A stretch of 64,000 bases of DNA from an endosymbiont of unidentified scaly snail isolate Monju (lineage in GTDB: Bacteria; Pseudomonadota; Gammaproteobacteria; Chromatiales; Chromatiaceae): positions 868,001 through 932,000 of the forward strand of contig NZ_AP012978.1 of the NCBI RefSeq assembly GCF_000801295.1, in the 5' to 3' direction. Below, in pieces: positions 40,714 to 50,547 of the stretch. Under the pieces are notes generated by a model, which saw only the letters and a list, made by a program, of their open reading frames with translations, did no database searches and was not told the DNA's origin. Both the position numbers and the translations under genes were made by a program. Numbering within the stretch: position 1 is the stretch's first letter; each line of letters starts with the position of its first letter.

Positions 40714-40962
40714 TCAGTGCGCGCAAGGGGAGTTGCGGCACAGACGCTCGATCAGGCGCTCATTGTGGGTTACCTGGGATAGCCGACAGGGCAGGCACTC
40801 CCAGGTCATGTTGATGGCCGAGACGGCCGTGCCAGCGCCAATCAGGCTCCAGAACACCACGTCGACCCAGGCATGGGTCATGAGGCCTTCCGTGCCCAGC
40901 ACCATTGTCGAGATGATTCCGAATACCGAGGCCGCTACTACGCCAAGAATAATAGGTAACAT
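40714..40962 (-). CDS. Small membrane protein
   Basis: The 82-residue protein starts at ATG 40962 after a GAGGACAAG site and has two membrane helices (LPIILGVVAASVFGIISTMV and VDVVFWSLIGAGTAVSAI). The C-terminal tail has four Cys/His positions (CLPCR, CRNSPCAH) that could bind metal. No family was recognised. It faces the exporter gene across a terminator. Confidence 0.6.
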   Translation of the reverse strand: MLPIILGVVAASVFGIISTMVLGTEGLMTHAWVDVVFWSLIGAGTAVSAINMTWECLPCRLSQVTHNERLIERLCRNSPCAH

Positions 40963-41301
40963 GGTCTTGTCCTCGTGCTGATAAAAAACGGTTATAACCC
41001 TCTTATATTCTTAGATTAGCAAATGCTAATAAAGTTTCAAGAAATTTAAGCCCCTGACTTAGCGGGGCATTGTCGTTTTACCCCGACGTTTCTCCAGGGC
41101 TGTTGCATGGAGGCGTTTGCCAAGTGACTCCGAAAAACACCGAAAAAGTTCCGGTGTGGTGTAAGATTCCGAAACGCAAACGCTTTTTGTGTCGGTCCTG
41201 CGCGAGTCAGCGATGACTCATACGCCGAGGTGGGGTATGGCCATGCCTTGTCCCGCCAGAAATCCGATACCTTGGTGAGCCTCTGCAGCCTGGGAAACGC
41301 G
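40963..41301. other. Intergenic region before cca with a structured element
   Basis: No gene is supported. Nested inverted repeats occur at 41113-41183: outer GCGTTTGC (41113-41120) and GCAAACGC (41176-41183), inner ACACCG (41137-41142) and CGGTGT (41152-41157), followed by TTTTT at 41184-41188. This could be a small RNA terminator or a leader structure. A shorter GCCCC/GGGGC hairpin lies at 41049-41067. The region should also contain the cca promoter. Confidence 0.5.
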
Positions 41302-42426
41302 ATGCTGAATGAACGAAACATCTTCCTGGTCGGTGGCGCGGTGCGCGACGAACTCCTGGGGCTGCCGGTGGGAGAGCGCGACTGGGTGGTGGTCGGCAGC
41401 AGCCCAGAGGCCATGCGCGCGGCGGGGTTTCGCCAGGCCGATCCCGAGTTTCCGGTGTTTCTGCATCCCGAGACCGGGGAGGAATATGCTCTGGCGCGGC
41501 GCGAGACCAAGGTCGGCGAGGGTTACCGGGGCTTCGTGGTGGATGCCGGCCCCGATGTCAGCCTCGAAGAGGACCTGGCGCGGCGTGATCTCACCATCAA
41601 TGCCATGGCGCGCGATGCCGAGGGTCGCCTGATCGACCCCTTCGGTGGTGAAAAGGATCTGGCCCAGGGGCTGTTGCGGCATGTCACTCCGGCCTTCGTC
41701 GAGGACCCGGTGCGCCTGCTGCGCATTGCCCGTTTCGCAGCGCGCTTCGGTCCTTTCGGCTTGCGGGTGGCACATGATACTCACCGGCTGATGAAGCGCA
41801 TGGTGGCCGACGGCATGATGCGCGAGCTGCGCCCGCAGCGAGTCTGGCAGGAGCTGTACAAGGCGCTGGGCTACGCACAGCCCTGGCGCTTCTTCGAGGT
41901 GCTCGCCGCCTGTGGCGGCCTGGCCGAGTTGCTGCCGGGGCTTGCCGCGCAGATGCGCCCTGGCCATGGCGGTACGGCCGCGGCACCGGCGATCGAGGCG
42001 CTGAAGCGGAGCGTTGCGCTGAGCGAGGCCCCGGACGAACGCCTGCTCGCCCTGTTGCTGGCCTCGGGGGAGACCCCGGATGTCGCAGCGCAGCGCCTGG
42101 GCATGCCGCCGCGCCTGCGGCAGCGCCTGCAACAGGCGCGGGAACTCTGGCCGCAGGTGCGCGAACTCGACCGGCTGCCGGGCCGAGCGGTGGCCGATCT
42201 GCTCGATCGCATGGGGGGCTGGCGACGGGACGGCCGTTTCGAGGCCCTGCTGCGGGTATTCCGTGCGCAGCCCGATGCACCGGCGAGACTGGACGATCTG
42301 GCGCGGGCGCGCGAACAGGCGCTGGCCGTCGATTCCCGGGCCTTGCAGGCTCGCGGGCTGGCGGGCCCTGCCCTGGGCGAGGCCCTGGCGCGCACGCGCC
42401 GCGAGGCCATTGAAAGCACATGGTAA
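41302..42426 (+). CDS. cca: CCA-adding tRNA nucleotidyltransferase
   Basis: The 374-residue protein begins [22 protein letters not shown] and has [18 protein letters not shown] and [16 protein letters not shown], the class II nucleotidyltransferase motifs. It builds or repairs the 3'-CCA end of tRNA. The C-terminal half lacks an obvious HD phosphohydrolase signature, so it is probably the short CCA form. ATG 41302 is chosen as the family start; the frame is open from 41230. Confidence 0.92.
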   Translation: MLNERNIFLVGGAVRDELLGLPVGERDWVVVGSSPEAMRAAGFRQADPEFPVFLHPETGEEYALARRETKVGEGYRGFVVDAGPDVSLEEDLARRDLTINAMARDAEGRLIDPFGGEKDLAQGLLRHVTPAFVEDPVRLLRIARFAARFGPFGLRVAHDTHRLMKRMVADGMMRELRPQRVWQELYKALGYAQPWRFFEVLAACGGLAELLPGLAAQMRPGHGGTAAAPAIEALKRSVALSEAPDERLLALLLASGETPDVAAQRLGMPPRLRQRLQQARELWPQVRELDRLPGRAVADLLDRMGGWRRDGRFEALLRVFRAQPDAPARLDDLARAREQALAVDSRALQARGLAGPALGEALARTRREAIESTW

Positions 42427-42490
42427 CCGGCCTTGTCTTGCGCCCGGCGAGCACGCAAACTGCTGGTCGGAGTGGAGCACACAGCACACC

Positions 42491-44140
42491 ATGGGACTGA
42501 ACAAAAACCAGGTGCTACCCGCACAGGCGCGATCCAGGGTGGCGGCCGACCCACCGACCGCCGACTCGGTGCGCCATCGCATCCTGCGCATTCTCTGGAG
42601 TGCGCGGCTGGTGATGCCGTTGAGCCTGCTGCTCGCGGGCATGGGCGCAACCCTGCTGATCGCGGTGCAGTTTCCCATGGGGCTGCTCGATCAGAGCCTG
42701 GCCACCCAGGTCCTGCTGGCCAGCGCCATTGCTACCCTGGTCGGACTGGTGCTGACGGCGCGGCGGCTGCGCACCCAGTTGCTCGAGCCGCTGGCGCGGC
42801 TGGAGGAGTCGGTGGCCAAGGTCTGCCAGGGCGAGCCGGGCGCCACCCTGTCGCGCGAGGATACCGGGGTGCTGCGCGACATGGTCGAGGACATCGACAG
42901 CATCAACGAGGAGCTGACCGACCTCTACGAGGACATGGACAGCCGGGTTGCGCGCCAGACCACCCGGTTGGCCCAGAAGACCGCCTCGCTCAAGATCCTC
43001 TACGACGTGGCGGCCAGCATCAACCAGGCCAACAACCTCGACGAGCTGCTGCTGCGCTTCCTGCGCGTGCTCAAGGAGATGGTCAATGGCATGGTGGCCA
43101 CGGTGCGACTGGTGCAGGAAGACGGCAACATGCGCCTGGTCGGCGCCATCGGCCTGAACGATGCCGTGCTCACCGAGCAGGAGATGCTGCCGCTCGACCT
43201 GTGCCTGTGTGGCACCGCGCTCTCGCCCGGCGACATCCTGTGCGAGCATCCCGAGCGTCATTGCGCACGCCGGTTGGGGCACAACATGTTCGGTCCCGAC
43301 GAGGTCGAGCGGGTGACGGTGCCGCTCGACTATCACGGCGACGTGCTGGGTTTCTACCACGTCTATGTGCGCAAGCCGGGCATTTCCGGGCGTGAGGACA
43401 TCCTGGAGCTGCTCAAGACCGTGGGCAGCCACCTGGGCATGGCGGTTGCCAAGCAGCGTTCGGACCGCGAGGCGCGGCGTCTGTCCATCGTCGAGGAGCG
43501 CACTGCACTGGCGCACGAGTTGCACGACTCGCTGGCGCAGACCCTGGCCAGCCTGCGCTTCCAGGTACGCATGCTGCAGGATGTGTTGCGCAGTGGCGAT
43601 ATCGAGGCGGCCTGCAACGATCTGGCACGCATCAGCAACGGTCTGGACGAGGCGCACACCGAACTGCGCGAGCTGCTGCACAGTTTCCGCGCGCCGGTCG
43701 GTCAGCGCGGTCTCACCCAGTCGCTGCGCGCGCTGGTCGAACGTTTCCAGCAGGAGAGCGGTATCCAGGGCTTCTTCCAGGTGGCCTGCCGCGAGCCCGA
43801 GCTGAGCTCGGCCGAGGAGATGCAGATCCTGCGCATCGCCCAGGAGGCGTTGGCGAACATCCGCAAGCACGCAAAGGCGCATACTGTGCGGGTGCTGCTC
43901 AATTGTCAGTCCGACGGTGGCCTGGTGCTGTTGATCGAGGACGACGGTGTGGGTTTCGACAACGCCCGGCGGCACGGACGCCCGGGTGAGCACATTGGGC
44001 TGGCGATCATGGAGGAACGCGCGCAGCGCCTGGGCGGCACCCTGCGTATCGAGAGTGAGCCGGGCGAGGGGACCCGTCTCGAACTGTGTTACAAGCCGGC
44101 GACGCGCAAGGACGAGAAGCCCAGACGCTGGCTGGTCTGA
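42491..44140 (+). CDS. NarX-like HPK7 sensor histidine kinase with four-Cys central domain
   Basis: The 549-residue protein has two membrane helices (about 41-61 and 71-90) separated by only some 10 residues, so it lacks the periplasmic nitrate sensor of true NarX. A HAMP region and coiled coil follow, then a GAF-like domain with C238, C240, C251 and C258 (LCLCGTALS, LCEHPERHC). The HisKA_3 motif TALAHELHDSLAQT and an HATPase domain (DDGVGF) complete it. A redox- or metal-type signal through the cysteines is plausible. The NarL-like partner gene follows after 14 bp. Confidence 0.88.
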   Translation: MGLNKNQVLPAQARSRVAADPPTADSVRHRILRILWSARLVMPLSLLLAGMGATLLIAVQFPMGLLDQSLATQVLLASAIATLVGLVLTARRLRTQLLEPLARLEESVAKVCQGEPGATLSREDTGVLRDMVEDIDSINEELTDLYEDMDSRVARQTTRLAQKTASLKILYDVAASINQANNLDELLLRFLRVLKEMVNGMVATVRLVQEDGNMRLVGAIGLNDAVLTEQEMLPLDLCLCGTALSPGDILCEHPERHCARRLGHNMFGPDEVERVTVPLDYHGDVLGFYHVYVRKPGISGREDILELLKTVGSHLGMAVAKQRSDREARRLSIVEERTALAHELHDSLAQTLASLRFQVRMLQDVLRSGDIEAACNDLARISNGLDEAHTELRELLHSFRAPVGQRGLTQSLRALVERFQQESGIQGFFQVACREPELSSAEEMQILRIAQEALANIRKHAKAHTVRVLLNCQSDGGLVLLIEDDGVGFDNARRHGRPGEHIGLAIMEERAQRLGGTLRIESEPGEGTRLELCYKPATRKDEKPRRWLV

Positions 44141-44154
44141 TGCCAGGAGACACG

Positions 44155-44814
44155 ATGAAGGTACTGTTGATCGACGATCACGCCCTGTTTCGCATGGGGC
44201 TGCGTGAGCTGCTGGAGCGGCGCGGCATCCAGGTGGTGGCGGCCGAGGGCTGCTGCGAACAGGGTATCGTCCTGGTCGGCGAGCTGGAGCCGGACGTGGT
44301 GCTGCTGGACATGCGCATGCCCGAGATGAACGGCATCGAGATGCTGCGTGCGCTGCGCGAGGGCGGCCAGCGCATGCCGATCGTGATGCTCACCACCAGC
44401 CGCGACGAGCAGGACGTGGTGCAGTCTCTGCAGGCCGGGGCCAACGGCTACCTGCTCAAGGATATGGAACCCGATTCGCTGATCCGGGCGCTGGAAGACA
44501 TCGTCGCGGGCCAGACCGTGGTCGCGCCCGAGCTGGCCGCGGTACTGGCGCGCGCGGTGCAGGGCGAGGCAGCACGCCCCGAGAGCGACATCGAGCGCCA
44601 ATTCGCTGAGCTCACTCCGCGCGAGCACGAGATCCTCTGCCTGCTGGCCGAGGGCCAGAGCAACAAGGTCATCGCGCGCAATCTGGGGATATCGGACGGC
44701 ACCGTCAAGCTGCACGTAAAGGCCATACTGCGCAAGCTCGAGGTGCACTCGAGGGTCGAGGCGGCTGTACTCGCTGTCGAGCACAGCCTGTGCAACCGCA
44801 ATGGAAAGGACTGA
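44155..44814 (+). CDS. NarL-like response regulator
   Basis: The 219-residue protein has a receiver (LLIDDH, phospho-acceptor Asp in VVLLDMRMPEMNG, MLTTS, LLKDM) and a C-terminal LuxR helix-turn-helix (LTPREHEILCLLAEGQSNK, LGISDGTVKLHVKAI). It starts at ATG 44155 after a CAGGAGA site and is the partner of the kinase upstream. It probably controls anaerobic or nitrogen-oxide respiration genes outside the window. Confidence 0.92.
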   Translation: MKVLLIDDHALFRMGLRELLERRGIQVVAAEGCCEQGIVLVGELEPDVVLLDMRMPEMNGIEMLRALREGGQRMPIVMLTTSRDEQDVVQSLQAGANGYLLKDMEPDSLIRALEDIVAGQTVVAPELAAVLARAVQGEAARPESDIERQFAELTPREHEILCLLAEGQSNKVIARNLGISDGTVKLHVKAILRKLEVHSRVEAAVLAVEHSLCNRNGKD

Positions 44815-44845
44815 CCCTCTCCGGGGGGCGGTGTCGGAATGCATT

Positions 44846-44880
44846 CCACCCTGACAGGGCCGTTGACCCTGTCAGGGTGG
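44846..44880. terminator. 14-bp perfect hairpin between convergent genes
   Basis: CCACCCTGACAGGG (44846-44859) and CCCTGTCAGGGTGG (44867-44880) are perfectly complementary around a 7-base loop, between narL-like (+) and ppiB (-). There is no T-tract, so it may work in both directions through stem stability. Confidence 0.75.
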
Positions 44881-44894
44881 AGCGGGCGGAGGAT

Positions 44895-45386
44895 TCAGTC
44901 CTCGCTCAGGGAGGCAGACTCGATGACCACCGGCTCCACCGGCACATCGGAGTGACCGGCGCGGGTAGTCGTGGGCACGCCCTTGATCTTGTTGACCACA
45001 TCCATGCCCTCGACCACGCGCCCGAACACGCAATAGCCCCAGCCGTCCTGGCCGGGATAGTCGAGGAACTTGTTGTCGGCCACGTTGATGAAGAATTGCG
45101 AGCTGGCCGAGTGCGGCTGCATGGTGCGCGCCATGGCGATGGTGCCGGTCTCGTTGCTCAGGCCATTGTTGGCCTCGTTCTCGATGGGGTCGCGCGTGGC
45201 CTTCTGCATCATGTCGGGCATGAAACCACCACCCTGGATCATGAAGTTGTCGATCACGCGGTGAAAGATGGTGCCGTCGTAGAAGCCGTCGCGCACGTAT
45301 TGCTCGAAGTTCTCGCAGGTCTTGGGGGCGGCCTCGTGGTTCAGTTCGATGACGATGTCGCCCAGGCTGGTCTTCAAAGTAATCAC
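44895..45386 (-). CDS. ppiB: Cytoplasmic peptidyl-prolyl isomerase B (cyclophilin)
   Basis: The 163-residue protein begins [21 protein letters not shown] and has [14 protein letters not shown] and [11 protein letters not shown], the active-site motifs of bacterial cyclophilins. It lacks a signal peptide, so it is cytoplasmic. It speeds proline isomerisation in protein folding. A periplasmic relative is encoded nearby at 46392. Confidence 0.94.
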   Translation of the reverse strand: MITLKTSLGDIVIELNHEAAPKTCENFEQYVRDGFYDGTIFHRVIDNFMIQGGGFMPDMMQKATRDPIENEANNGLSNETGTIAMARTMQPHSASSQFFINVADNKFLDYPGQDGWGYCVFGRVVEGMDVVNKIKGVPTTTRAGHSDVPVEPVVIESASLSED

Positions 45387-45546
45387 GGAATCTTCCTCGC
45401 TGGAATGTCAGGGAGCCTCTCGGCCCGGTGCGCGCATTCTCGGGGATATGCTGGCGAAAATCCATTGCCAGGCAGGCGGAAATTGCCAGGGCACGCAAGG
45501 CGCGCCGGTATGTTTCCAGACCGTGCCCGGGGGCTGCGGTCCTGCA

Positions 45547-46329
45547 TCACTGCAGGCGGAATACCACCGGCAGGCGGATCTCTCGGTTGGCCTCGTTCAG
45601 TGCGGGGGGCGGCGGGCGGAACGGGGAGGTGCGGCGGACCGTCTCCAGCGCTACCCGGTCGAGACGTGGCCGGCCCGAGGATTCGAGCACGCGTACCTGT
45701 TCGAAGCGACCGTCGCTGGCGATGTGAAAGCCCACCAGTACACGCCCTTCCTCCCGGCGCCGCCGCGACAGGCGCGGATAGTGCCGGTTTTGCGTGATCG
45801 CGGCTGCCAGCTCGGCGAGATAGTGCGTGCGCAGGGCGTCGGCTTCAGCCGCCTCCTTCGAGGCGCTCTCCCTTGGAATGGCATGTGTGGTGAGCGGGAC
45901 GGGTGCTGCCGGCCGGTCCGGTTTCCCCGCGTGGGCAGGGGGAGGCGGGGCCGGTCTCGCCGGGGGCGCGGAGGCGCGGACAGGCCGAGACGGCGGCGGT
46001 GGTGTACGGGCCGGCCTTGCGGGCCTGCGAGGCGGCTTTGGCGGGGGGGTGGCCGGTCGTGGCGGCCTGGCGGGCCGGGGAACGGGGGCCGGGCGCGGGA
46101 CTCGTTCGCTGAGCGGCGAGGGGGGTGATGGCGGTGGGGCGCTGCGCGCCGGTCGGGCGTCGGGCCGGGTGCTCACCGCGGCCGGCACCAGGCGAACATC
46201 CACCACGGCGCTCGCGCTGGAGGTCCGGAGCGGAACCCTGTCGTACCAGAGCAGGTAGAGCAGGGCGCCGTGCAGCAGCATCGAGACGACCAGGGTGAGC
46301 GCCAGCCGCTGGTCCAGGACACCTTTCAC
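45547..46329 (-). CDS. tonB: TonB-family energy transducer
   Basis: The 260-residue protein has an N-terminal membrane helix with the TonB His (ALTLVVSMLLHGALLYLLW), a long Pro/Arg-rich periplasmic spacer of about 120 residues and a C-terminal TonB domain (RHYPRLSRRRREEGRVLVGF, then VRRTSPFRPPP). It transfers proton-motive energy to outer-membrane receptors. The spacer is unusually Arg- and Pro-rich. ExbB and ExbD are not adjacent. Confidence 0.87.
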   Translation of the reverse strand: MKGVLDQRLALTLVVSMLLHGALLYLLWYDRVPLRTSSASAVVDVRLVPAAVSTRPDARPARSAPPPSPPSPLSERVPRPAPVPRPARPPRPATPPPKPPRRPARPARTPPPPSRPVRASAPPARPAPPPPAHAGKPDRPAAPVPLTTHAIPRESASKEAAEADALRTHYLAELAAAITQNRHYPRLSRRRREEGRVLVGFHIASDGRFEQVRVLESSGRPRLDRVALETVRRTSPFRPPPPALNEANREIRLPVVFRLQ

Positions 46330-46391
46330 GCCAGCCAGCTTACCCGGCAGGCACCGGAGAGGTTGCGAAAAGCGGGGTCATCGCCTGCGAC

Positions 46392-46946
46392 TCACTTGCG
46401 CCGGACCTTCTTGATGACCACCGGCTCCACCGGCACATCGGCACGGCCGTTGCGGCGAGTGGTCGGCACCCGGGCGATGGCGTCCACCACCTCCATGCCG
46501 TCGATTACCTTGCCGAACACCGCGTAGCCCCAGCCGTCGAAGCTCGGGTAGTCGAGGTTCGGATTGTCGCGGTGGTTGATGAAGAACTGTGAAGTGGCCG
46601 AGTGCGGGTCGCGGGTGCGTGCCATGGCGATGCTGCCACGCACGTTCTTGAGGCCATTCTTCGCCTCGTTCTCAACCGGTGAATGGGTGGGTTTCTTGAC
46701 CAGGTCGGGCGTCAGGCCGCCACCCTGGATCATGAAGCCCGGGATCACCCGGTGGAAAATGGTGCCGTCGTAGAAGCCCTCGTCCACGTAGCGCAGGAAG
46801 TTGGCCACGGTTTTCGGCGCCTTTTCGGTATCCAGGCGCAGGGTGATGTCGCCCTTGCTGGTCTCCATGACCACGTCCACCGAGTCGGCGGCTTGCAGGG
46901 TGGCGACGAGAAAGAACGACAGGAGTGCGAGCAACGGTTTCTTCAT
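46392..46946 (-). CDS. Periplasmic peptidyl-prolyl isomerase (cyclophilin type)
   Basis: From ATG 46946 the protein is 184 residues with a signal peptide (MKKPLLALLSFFLVATLQAA) and a cyclophilin domain (VMETSKGDITLRLD, FHRVIPGFMIQGGG, TSQFFINHRDN). It is the secreted counterpart of the ppiB product at 44895 and closely similar to it. It assists folding of exported proteins. REP-like repeats lie upstream. Confidence 0.92.
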   Translation of the reverse strand: MKKPLLALLSFFLVATLQAADSVDVVMETSKGDITLRLDTEKAPKTVANFLRYVDEGFYDGTIFHRVIPGFMIQGGGLTPDLVKKPTHSPVENEAKNGLKNVRGSIAMARTRDPHSATSQFFINHRDNPNLDYPSFDGWGYAVFGKVIDGMEVVDAIARVPTTRRNGRADVPVEPVVIKKVRRK

Positions 46947-47019
46947 GGTGATCTCGAGGTTTCCGGGTGACTTGGCATCGAGTGTAACGGTTGCGTGGGG
47001 AGGGAGGAAGGCGGGGCGC

Positions 47020-47140
47020 AGTTCGCGGTGGGGACGCCGCTCCCACAGGTGGTGCAGGAGGCCCGTCCCCGGGCCGAATGTTCGCGGCGAGGAGGCTGCT
47101 CCCACGGGCGGGTCCTTCCTTGGGCCGAATATTCGCTAGA
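47020..47140. repeat. REP-like repeats upstream of cysS
   Basis: About two units, including GTTCGCGGTGGGGACGCCGC, GCAGGAGGCCCGTCCCCGGG and TTCGCGGCGAGGAGGCTGCT, fill the divergent region between the periplasmic cyclophilin gene and cysS. The repeats crowd the promoter region of cysS. Confidence 0.8.
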
Positions 47141-47170
47141 ATCCCTTCTTTTCGCCGTACGGTAGAACCC

Positions 47171-48553
47171 ATGCTCAAGATCCACAACGACCTGACGCGC
47201 AGCAAGGAAGTCTTCGAACCGCTCGAGCCGGGCAAGGTGCGGATGTATGTCTGCGGCATGACGGTCTACGACTTGTGCCACCTGGGGCATGCGCGGGTGA
47301 TGGTGGTGTTCGACGTGGTCTATCGCTACCTGAAGGCGCTGGGCTTCGATGTGACCTATGTGCGCAACATCACCGATATCGATGACAAGATCATCACGCG
47401 CGCCAACGAGCGTGGCGAGCCCTTCACCGAGCTGACCGAGCGTTTCATCGCGGCCATGCACGAGGACGCCGCGGCGCTGGGCGTGCTCCCGCCCGACCTG
47501 GAGCCGCGTGCCACCGAGCATCTGCCGGGTATCATCGCCATGATCGAGCGGCTGATCGAGCGCGGCCATGCCTACGTGGCGGATAATGGTGACGTGTATT
47601 ACGACGTGCGCAGCTTTCCCGAGTACGGCAAGCTCTCGGGCAAGTCGATCGACGATCTGGAAGCGGGTGCGCGGGTCGAACCGGGCGAGGGCAAGCGCGA
47701 CTCCCTGGACTTTGCCCTGTGGAAGGCGGCCAAGCCGGGCGAGCCGGCCTGGGATTCGCCCTGGGGAAGCGGACGGCCGGGCTGGCACATCGAGTGCTCG
47801 GCCATGTCCACCGAGGCGCTGGGCGATACCTTCGACATTCACGGTGGCGGTGCCGACCTGACCTTTCCGCACCATGAAAACGAGATCGCCCAGTCGGAAG
47901 GTGCCACCGGTCACCCTTTCGTGCGTTACTGGATGCACAACGGCTTCGTGCGCATCAACGACGAGAAGATGTCCAAATCGCTGGGCAACTTCTTCACCGT
48001 GCGCGAGATCCTGGAGCGCTATCGTCCCGAGGCAGTGCGCTATTTCGTCCTCACCAGCCAGTACCGCAGCCCGCTCAATTACGACGATACCCAGCTCGAC
48101 CAGGCGGGCGCGGCGCTCACCCGTTTCTACACCTCCTTGCGCGGTCTGCCGGAGAGCGAGCCCGCCGGCGCCGAGGCCTTCGAGGCGCGTTTTCACGCCG
48201 CCATGCAGGACGACTTCAACACCCCCGAGGCCCTGGCGGTGATGTTCGACCTGGTGCGCGAGATCAACCGGTTGCGCCAGGACGATCCACAGGCGGCCGC
48301 CGGCCTGGCTGGGGCCCTGCGCCGCATGGGCGATGTGCTGGGCATCCTGCAGGAAGATCCCGAGACCTGGTTGCGTGGTGACAGCGCGGACAACGGCCTG
48401 GACGATGCCGAGATCGAGGCGTTGATCGCGCAGCGCGCCCAGGCCAAGGCGGAGAAGGACTGGGCCGAGGCCGACCGCATCCGCGACCAGTTGCAGCAGG
48501 CCGGCATCGTGCTCGAGGACGGCCCCGGCGGCACCACCTGGCGGAGGGCCTGA
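47171..48553 (+). CDS. cysS: Cysteinyl-tRNA synthetase
   Basis: The 460-residue enzyme has the zinc Cys and HIGH-type motif [16 protein letters not shown], the WHIECSAM zinc region, [10 protein letters not shown] and the KMSKS motif [11 protein letters not shown]. It charges tRNA(Cys). ATG 47171 is the family start; the frame is open upstream only through repeat DNA. The small gene at 48555 follows after 1 bp. Confidence 0.96.
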   Translation: MLKIHNDLTRSKEVFEPLEPGKVRMYVCGMTVYDLCHLGHARVMVVFDVVYRYLKALGFDVTYVRNITDIDDKIITRANERGEPFTELTERFIAAMHEDAAALGVLPPDLEPRATEHLPGIIAMIERLIERGHAYVADNGDVYYDVRSFPEYGKLSGKSIDDLEAGARVEPGEGKRDSLDFALWKAAKPGEPAWDSPWGSGRPGWHIECSAMSTEALGDTFDIHGGGADLTFPHHENEIAQSEGATGHPFVRYWMHNGFVRINDEKMSKSLGNFFTVREILERYRPEAVRYFVLTSQYRSPLNYDDTQLDQAGAALTRFYTSLRGLPESEPAGAEAFEARFHAAMQDDFNTPEALAVMFDLVREINRLRQDDPQAAAGLAGALRRMGDVLGILQEDPETWLRGDSADNGLDDAEIEALIAQRAQAKAEKDWAEADRIRDQLQQAGIVLEDGPGGTTWRRA

Positions 48554-48554
48554 G

Positions 48555-48914
48555 ATGAATGCGCCACGCAAGCGGGTCTTCCGCGTCTTCTGGCGGGACT
48601 ACGTCACCGGGGAGGGGGTCTCATCCAGCGAGCCCGAGTCGCTTGCCGGCGAGCACATTGCGCCACTGGCCGAGCGCCTGCTGGTCGCGCCGGACAATTA
48701 CATCGGCGTGATCGATACCAACGAGCTCATTCTCCAGGTCTGGTGCGCCGAGGCGGATGGGCCCGTACAGCTCGAGCTGCTCTACCCCGAGGACGGCGGC
48801 ATGCTGCACCTGAGCCTGCCGCTGGCCGAGGCGCTGGCACTGCTTGAGCGCCTGCCGCAGGCGTTTGACGAGTCGCTGCTGCCTGGGGCGCAGTTCCGCA
48901 TGAGCGGCTCCTGA
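48555..48914 (+). CDS. Hypothetical small protein
   Basis: The 119-residue protein starts one base after the cysS stop (TGAGATG), so it is translationally coupled. It is acidic with a mixed alpha/beta pattern (LELLYPEDGGMLHLSLPLAEA). No signal peptide or known motif was seen. Confidence 0.7.
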   Translation: MNAPRKRVFRVFWRDYVTGEGVSSSEPESLAGEHIAPLAERLLVAPDNYIGVIDTNELILQVWCAEADGPVQLELLYPEDGGMLHLSLPLAEALALLERLPQAFDESLLPGAQFRMSGS

Positions 48915-49072
48915 GTATTCGGCCGGCCGGGAAGACGCTGGCCGACTTGGTCCCTGGATGACCACCCGGCCGCCCGCGAGCATCGGCGGGATGAATCCCG
49001 TTGAATCTGCGCCGTTGCCTTGTGACCCGGGGACGCTATGCTGCGAGAAGGTTTCATTCGGGGAGAAGGGCG

Positions 49073-49474
49073 ATGGGCGATGTGCTGGGCGTACTGGTCG
49101 ATAATCAACCACAACTGGAGTTCGATCGTGACCGGCCGGTGCCCCAGGAGCACCTCGAGCATCTTGCCCTGATGGATCGCAAGATGGACGGCGGCATCGT
49201 GCTCGAAGGTCAGGCCTTTGCCGAGCCGGACCTGGATGCGCGCACCCGCTTTGTCGCAGCCAACCTGGCCAATGCCCTGGCCCAGGGAAAGGACAATCTG
49301 GCTATGGCGCTGACCACCTGGCTGGGCGTGCGTCGCCCTGATCTCAAGCAGGTGAAGATCACCAGCGGCGAGCTGGGGTTCACCGTCGATCTCGATTACC
49401 AGTCCCCCTACCGGCGTTCCAAACCTGAACCCCAGGTGGTGCAGTTCCATCCGCGCCCGCCGACCCGGCACTGA
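49073..49474 (+). CDS. Hypothetical protein
   Basis: The 133-residue protein starts at ATG 49073 after a GGGAGAAGGG site. It begins MGDVLGVLVDNQPQLEFDRDR and contains a helical segment (RFVAANLANALAQGKDNLAMA) and a strand-rich end. It has no signal peptide and no recognised domain. It converges with rsgA. Confidence 0.7.
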   Translation: MGDVLGVLVDNQPQLEFDRDRPVPQEHLEHLALMDRKMDGGIVLEGQAFAEPDLDARTRFVAANLANALAQGKDNLAMALTTWLGVRRPDLKQVKITSGELGFTVDLDYQSPYRRSKPEPQVVQFHPRPPTRH

Positions 49475-49523
49475 GTCTTTCCGGTTTCTTTCTGGCCTTC
49501 TTCGCAGCGTGGCGAGGGGGCTG

Positions 49524-50528
49524 TCAGTGGTCTGCTGCCTGCGCGGCCAGGTGATGGAAACTGGCCAGACGGTCAGGGTGGATGCGGCCTGCCTCCAGCG
49601 CCTTGCGTACCGCGCAGCCGGGCTCGTGTCGGTGGGTGCAGTCGTTGAAACGGCATTGACCCTTGAGTGTACGCAGCTCGGGAAAGCCGTCTTCCAGTTC
49701 CTGGCGCGTCAGCCGACCGAGTCGGAAGCTGCGTACGCCGGGCGAGTCGATGATCTCGCCGCCGCACTCCAGCGCGTAGAGGGTGGCTGCCGAGGTGGTG
49801 TGACGGCCGAGCCCGGTCGCCTCGGAGAGGGCGCCTTCGAGCAGCTCGGGGTTTGGCAGCAGGGCATTGATCAGCGAGGACTTGCCCACTCCCGACTGGC
49901 CGACCAGGATGCTGGTGTGCCCGCGCAGTCGTTCGAACAGCGGCTCCAGGCCATGTGTCGTCTTGGCACTGACCTGGATAAGGGGGTAGCCCAGGTCCTC
50001 GTAATGGGCGAAGCGCTGGCGGAAGGCGGCGCGTTCGGTGTCATCGAGCAGGTCGGCCTTGTTCAGGCAGAGGGCGCCGCGCACGCCGATGCGCTCGGCG
50101 GCAATCAGGTACTGGTCGAGCAGAAAGCCGGTGGGTTCCGGCCTGGGGGCCAGCACCACCACCAGTTGGCTGATGTTGGCGGCGATGGGTTTGTCGTGCC
50201 CGGCATGATCCGGCCGCGAGAGCACGGTGTCGCGTTCGAGCAGGGCCACCACCACGCCGGCACCCCCGTCCACGGGCTGCCAGAGTACGCGGTCGCCGCA
50301 CACGATCTCGCCCAGGTTCTGGCGGAACAGGCAGTGCACGGCTTCGTCTTCCGATCCGCGTACCAGCAGGCTGCGGCCATGGCGCACGATGACTCGCCCT
50401 TCGACCGGTGGGCTGGCGTCACCGTTGCCGAGCAGGGACTCGGCGCGGGCATCTGCCAGGCGTCGCCGCTGTTCCTGAATGCGCGCGATGCGCGCCCGCT
50501 GCTGTTTGCTGAGCCTGCGACGCGACAT
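49524..50528 (-). CDS. rsgA: Small-subunit ribosome maturation GTPase RsgA
   Basis: The 334-residue protein has an OB-like N-terminal domain, a circularly permuted GTPase (NKADLL, GQSGVGKSSLINALLP, IDSPGVRSF) and a C-terminal zinc motif (CRFNDCTHRHEPGC). It acts late in 30S assembly and releases RbfA. The N-terminus is very basic. Confidence 0.95.
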   Translation of the reverse strand: MSRRRLSKQQRARIARIQEQRRRLADARAESLLGNGDASPPVEGRVIVRHGRSLLVRGSEDEAVHCLFRQNLGEIVCGDRVLWQPVDGGAGVVVALLERDTVLSRPDHAGHDKPIAANISQLVVVLAPRPEPTGFLLDQYLIAAERIGVRGALCLNKADLLDDTERAAFRQRFAHYEDLGYPLIQVSAKTTHGLEPLFERLRGHTSILVGQSGVGKSSLINALLPNPELLEGALSEATGLGRHTTSAATLYALECGGEIIDSPGVRSFRLGRLTRQELEDGFPELRTLKGQCRFNDCTHRHEPGCAVRKALEAGRIHPDRLASFHHLAAQAADH

Positions 50529-50547
50529 CGTCAGGCGTTATGCGATG

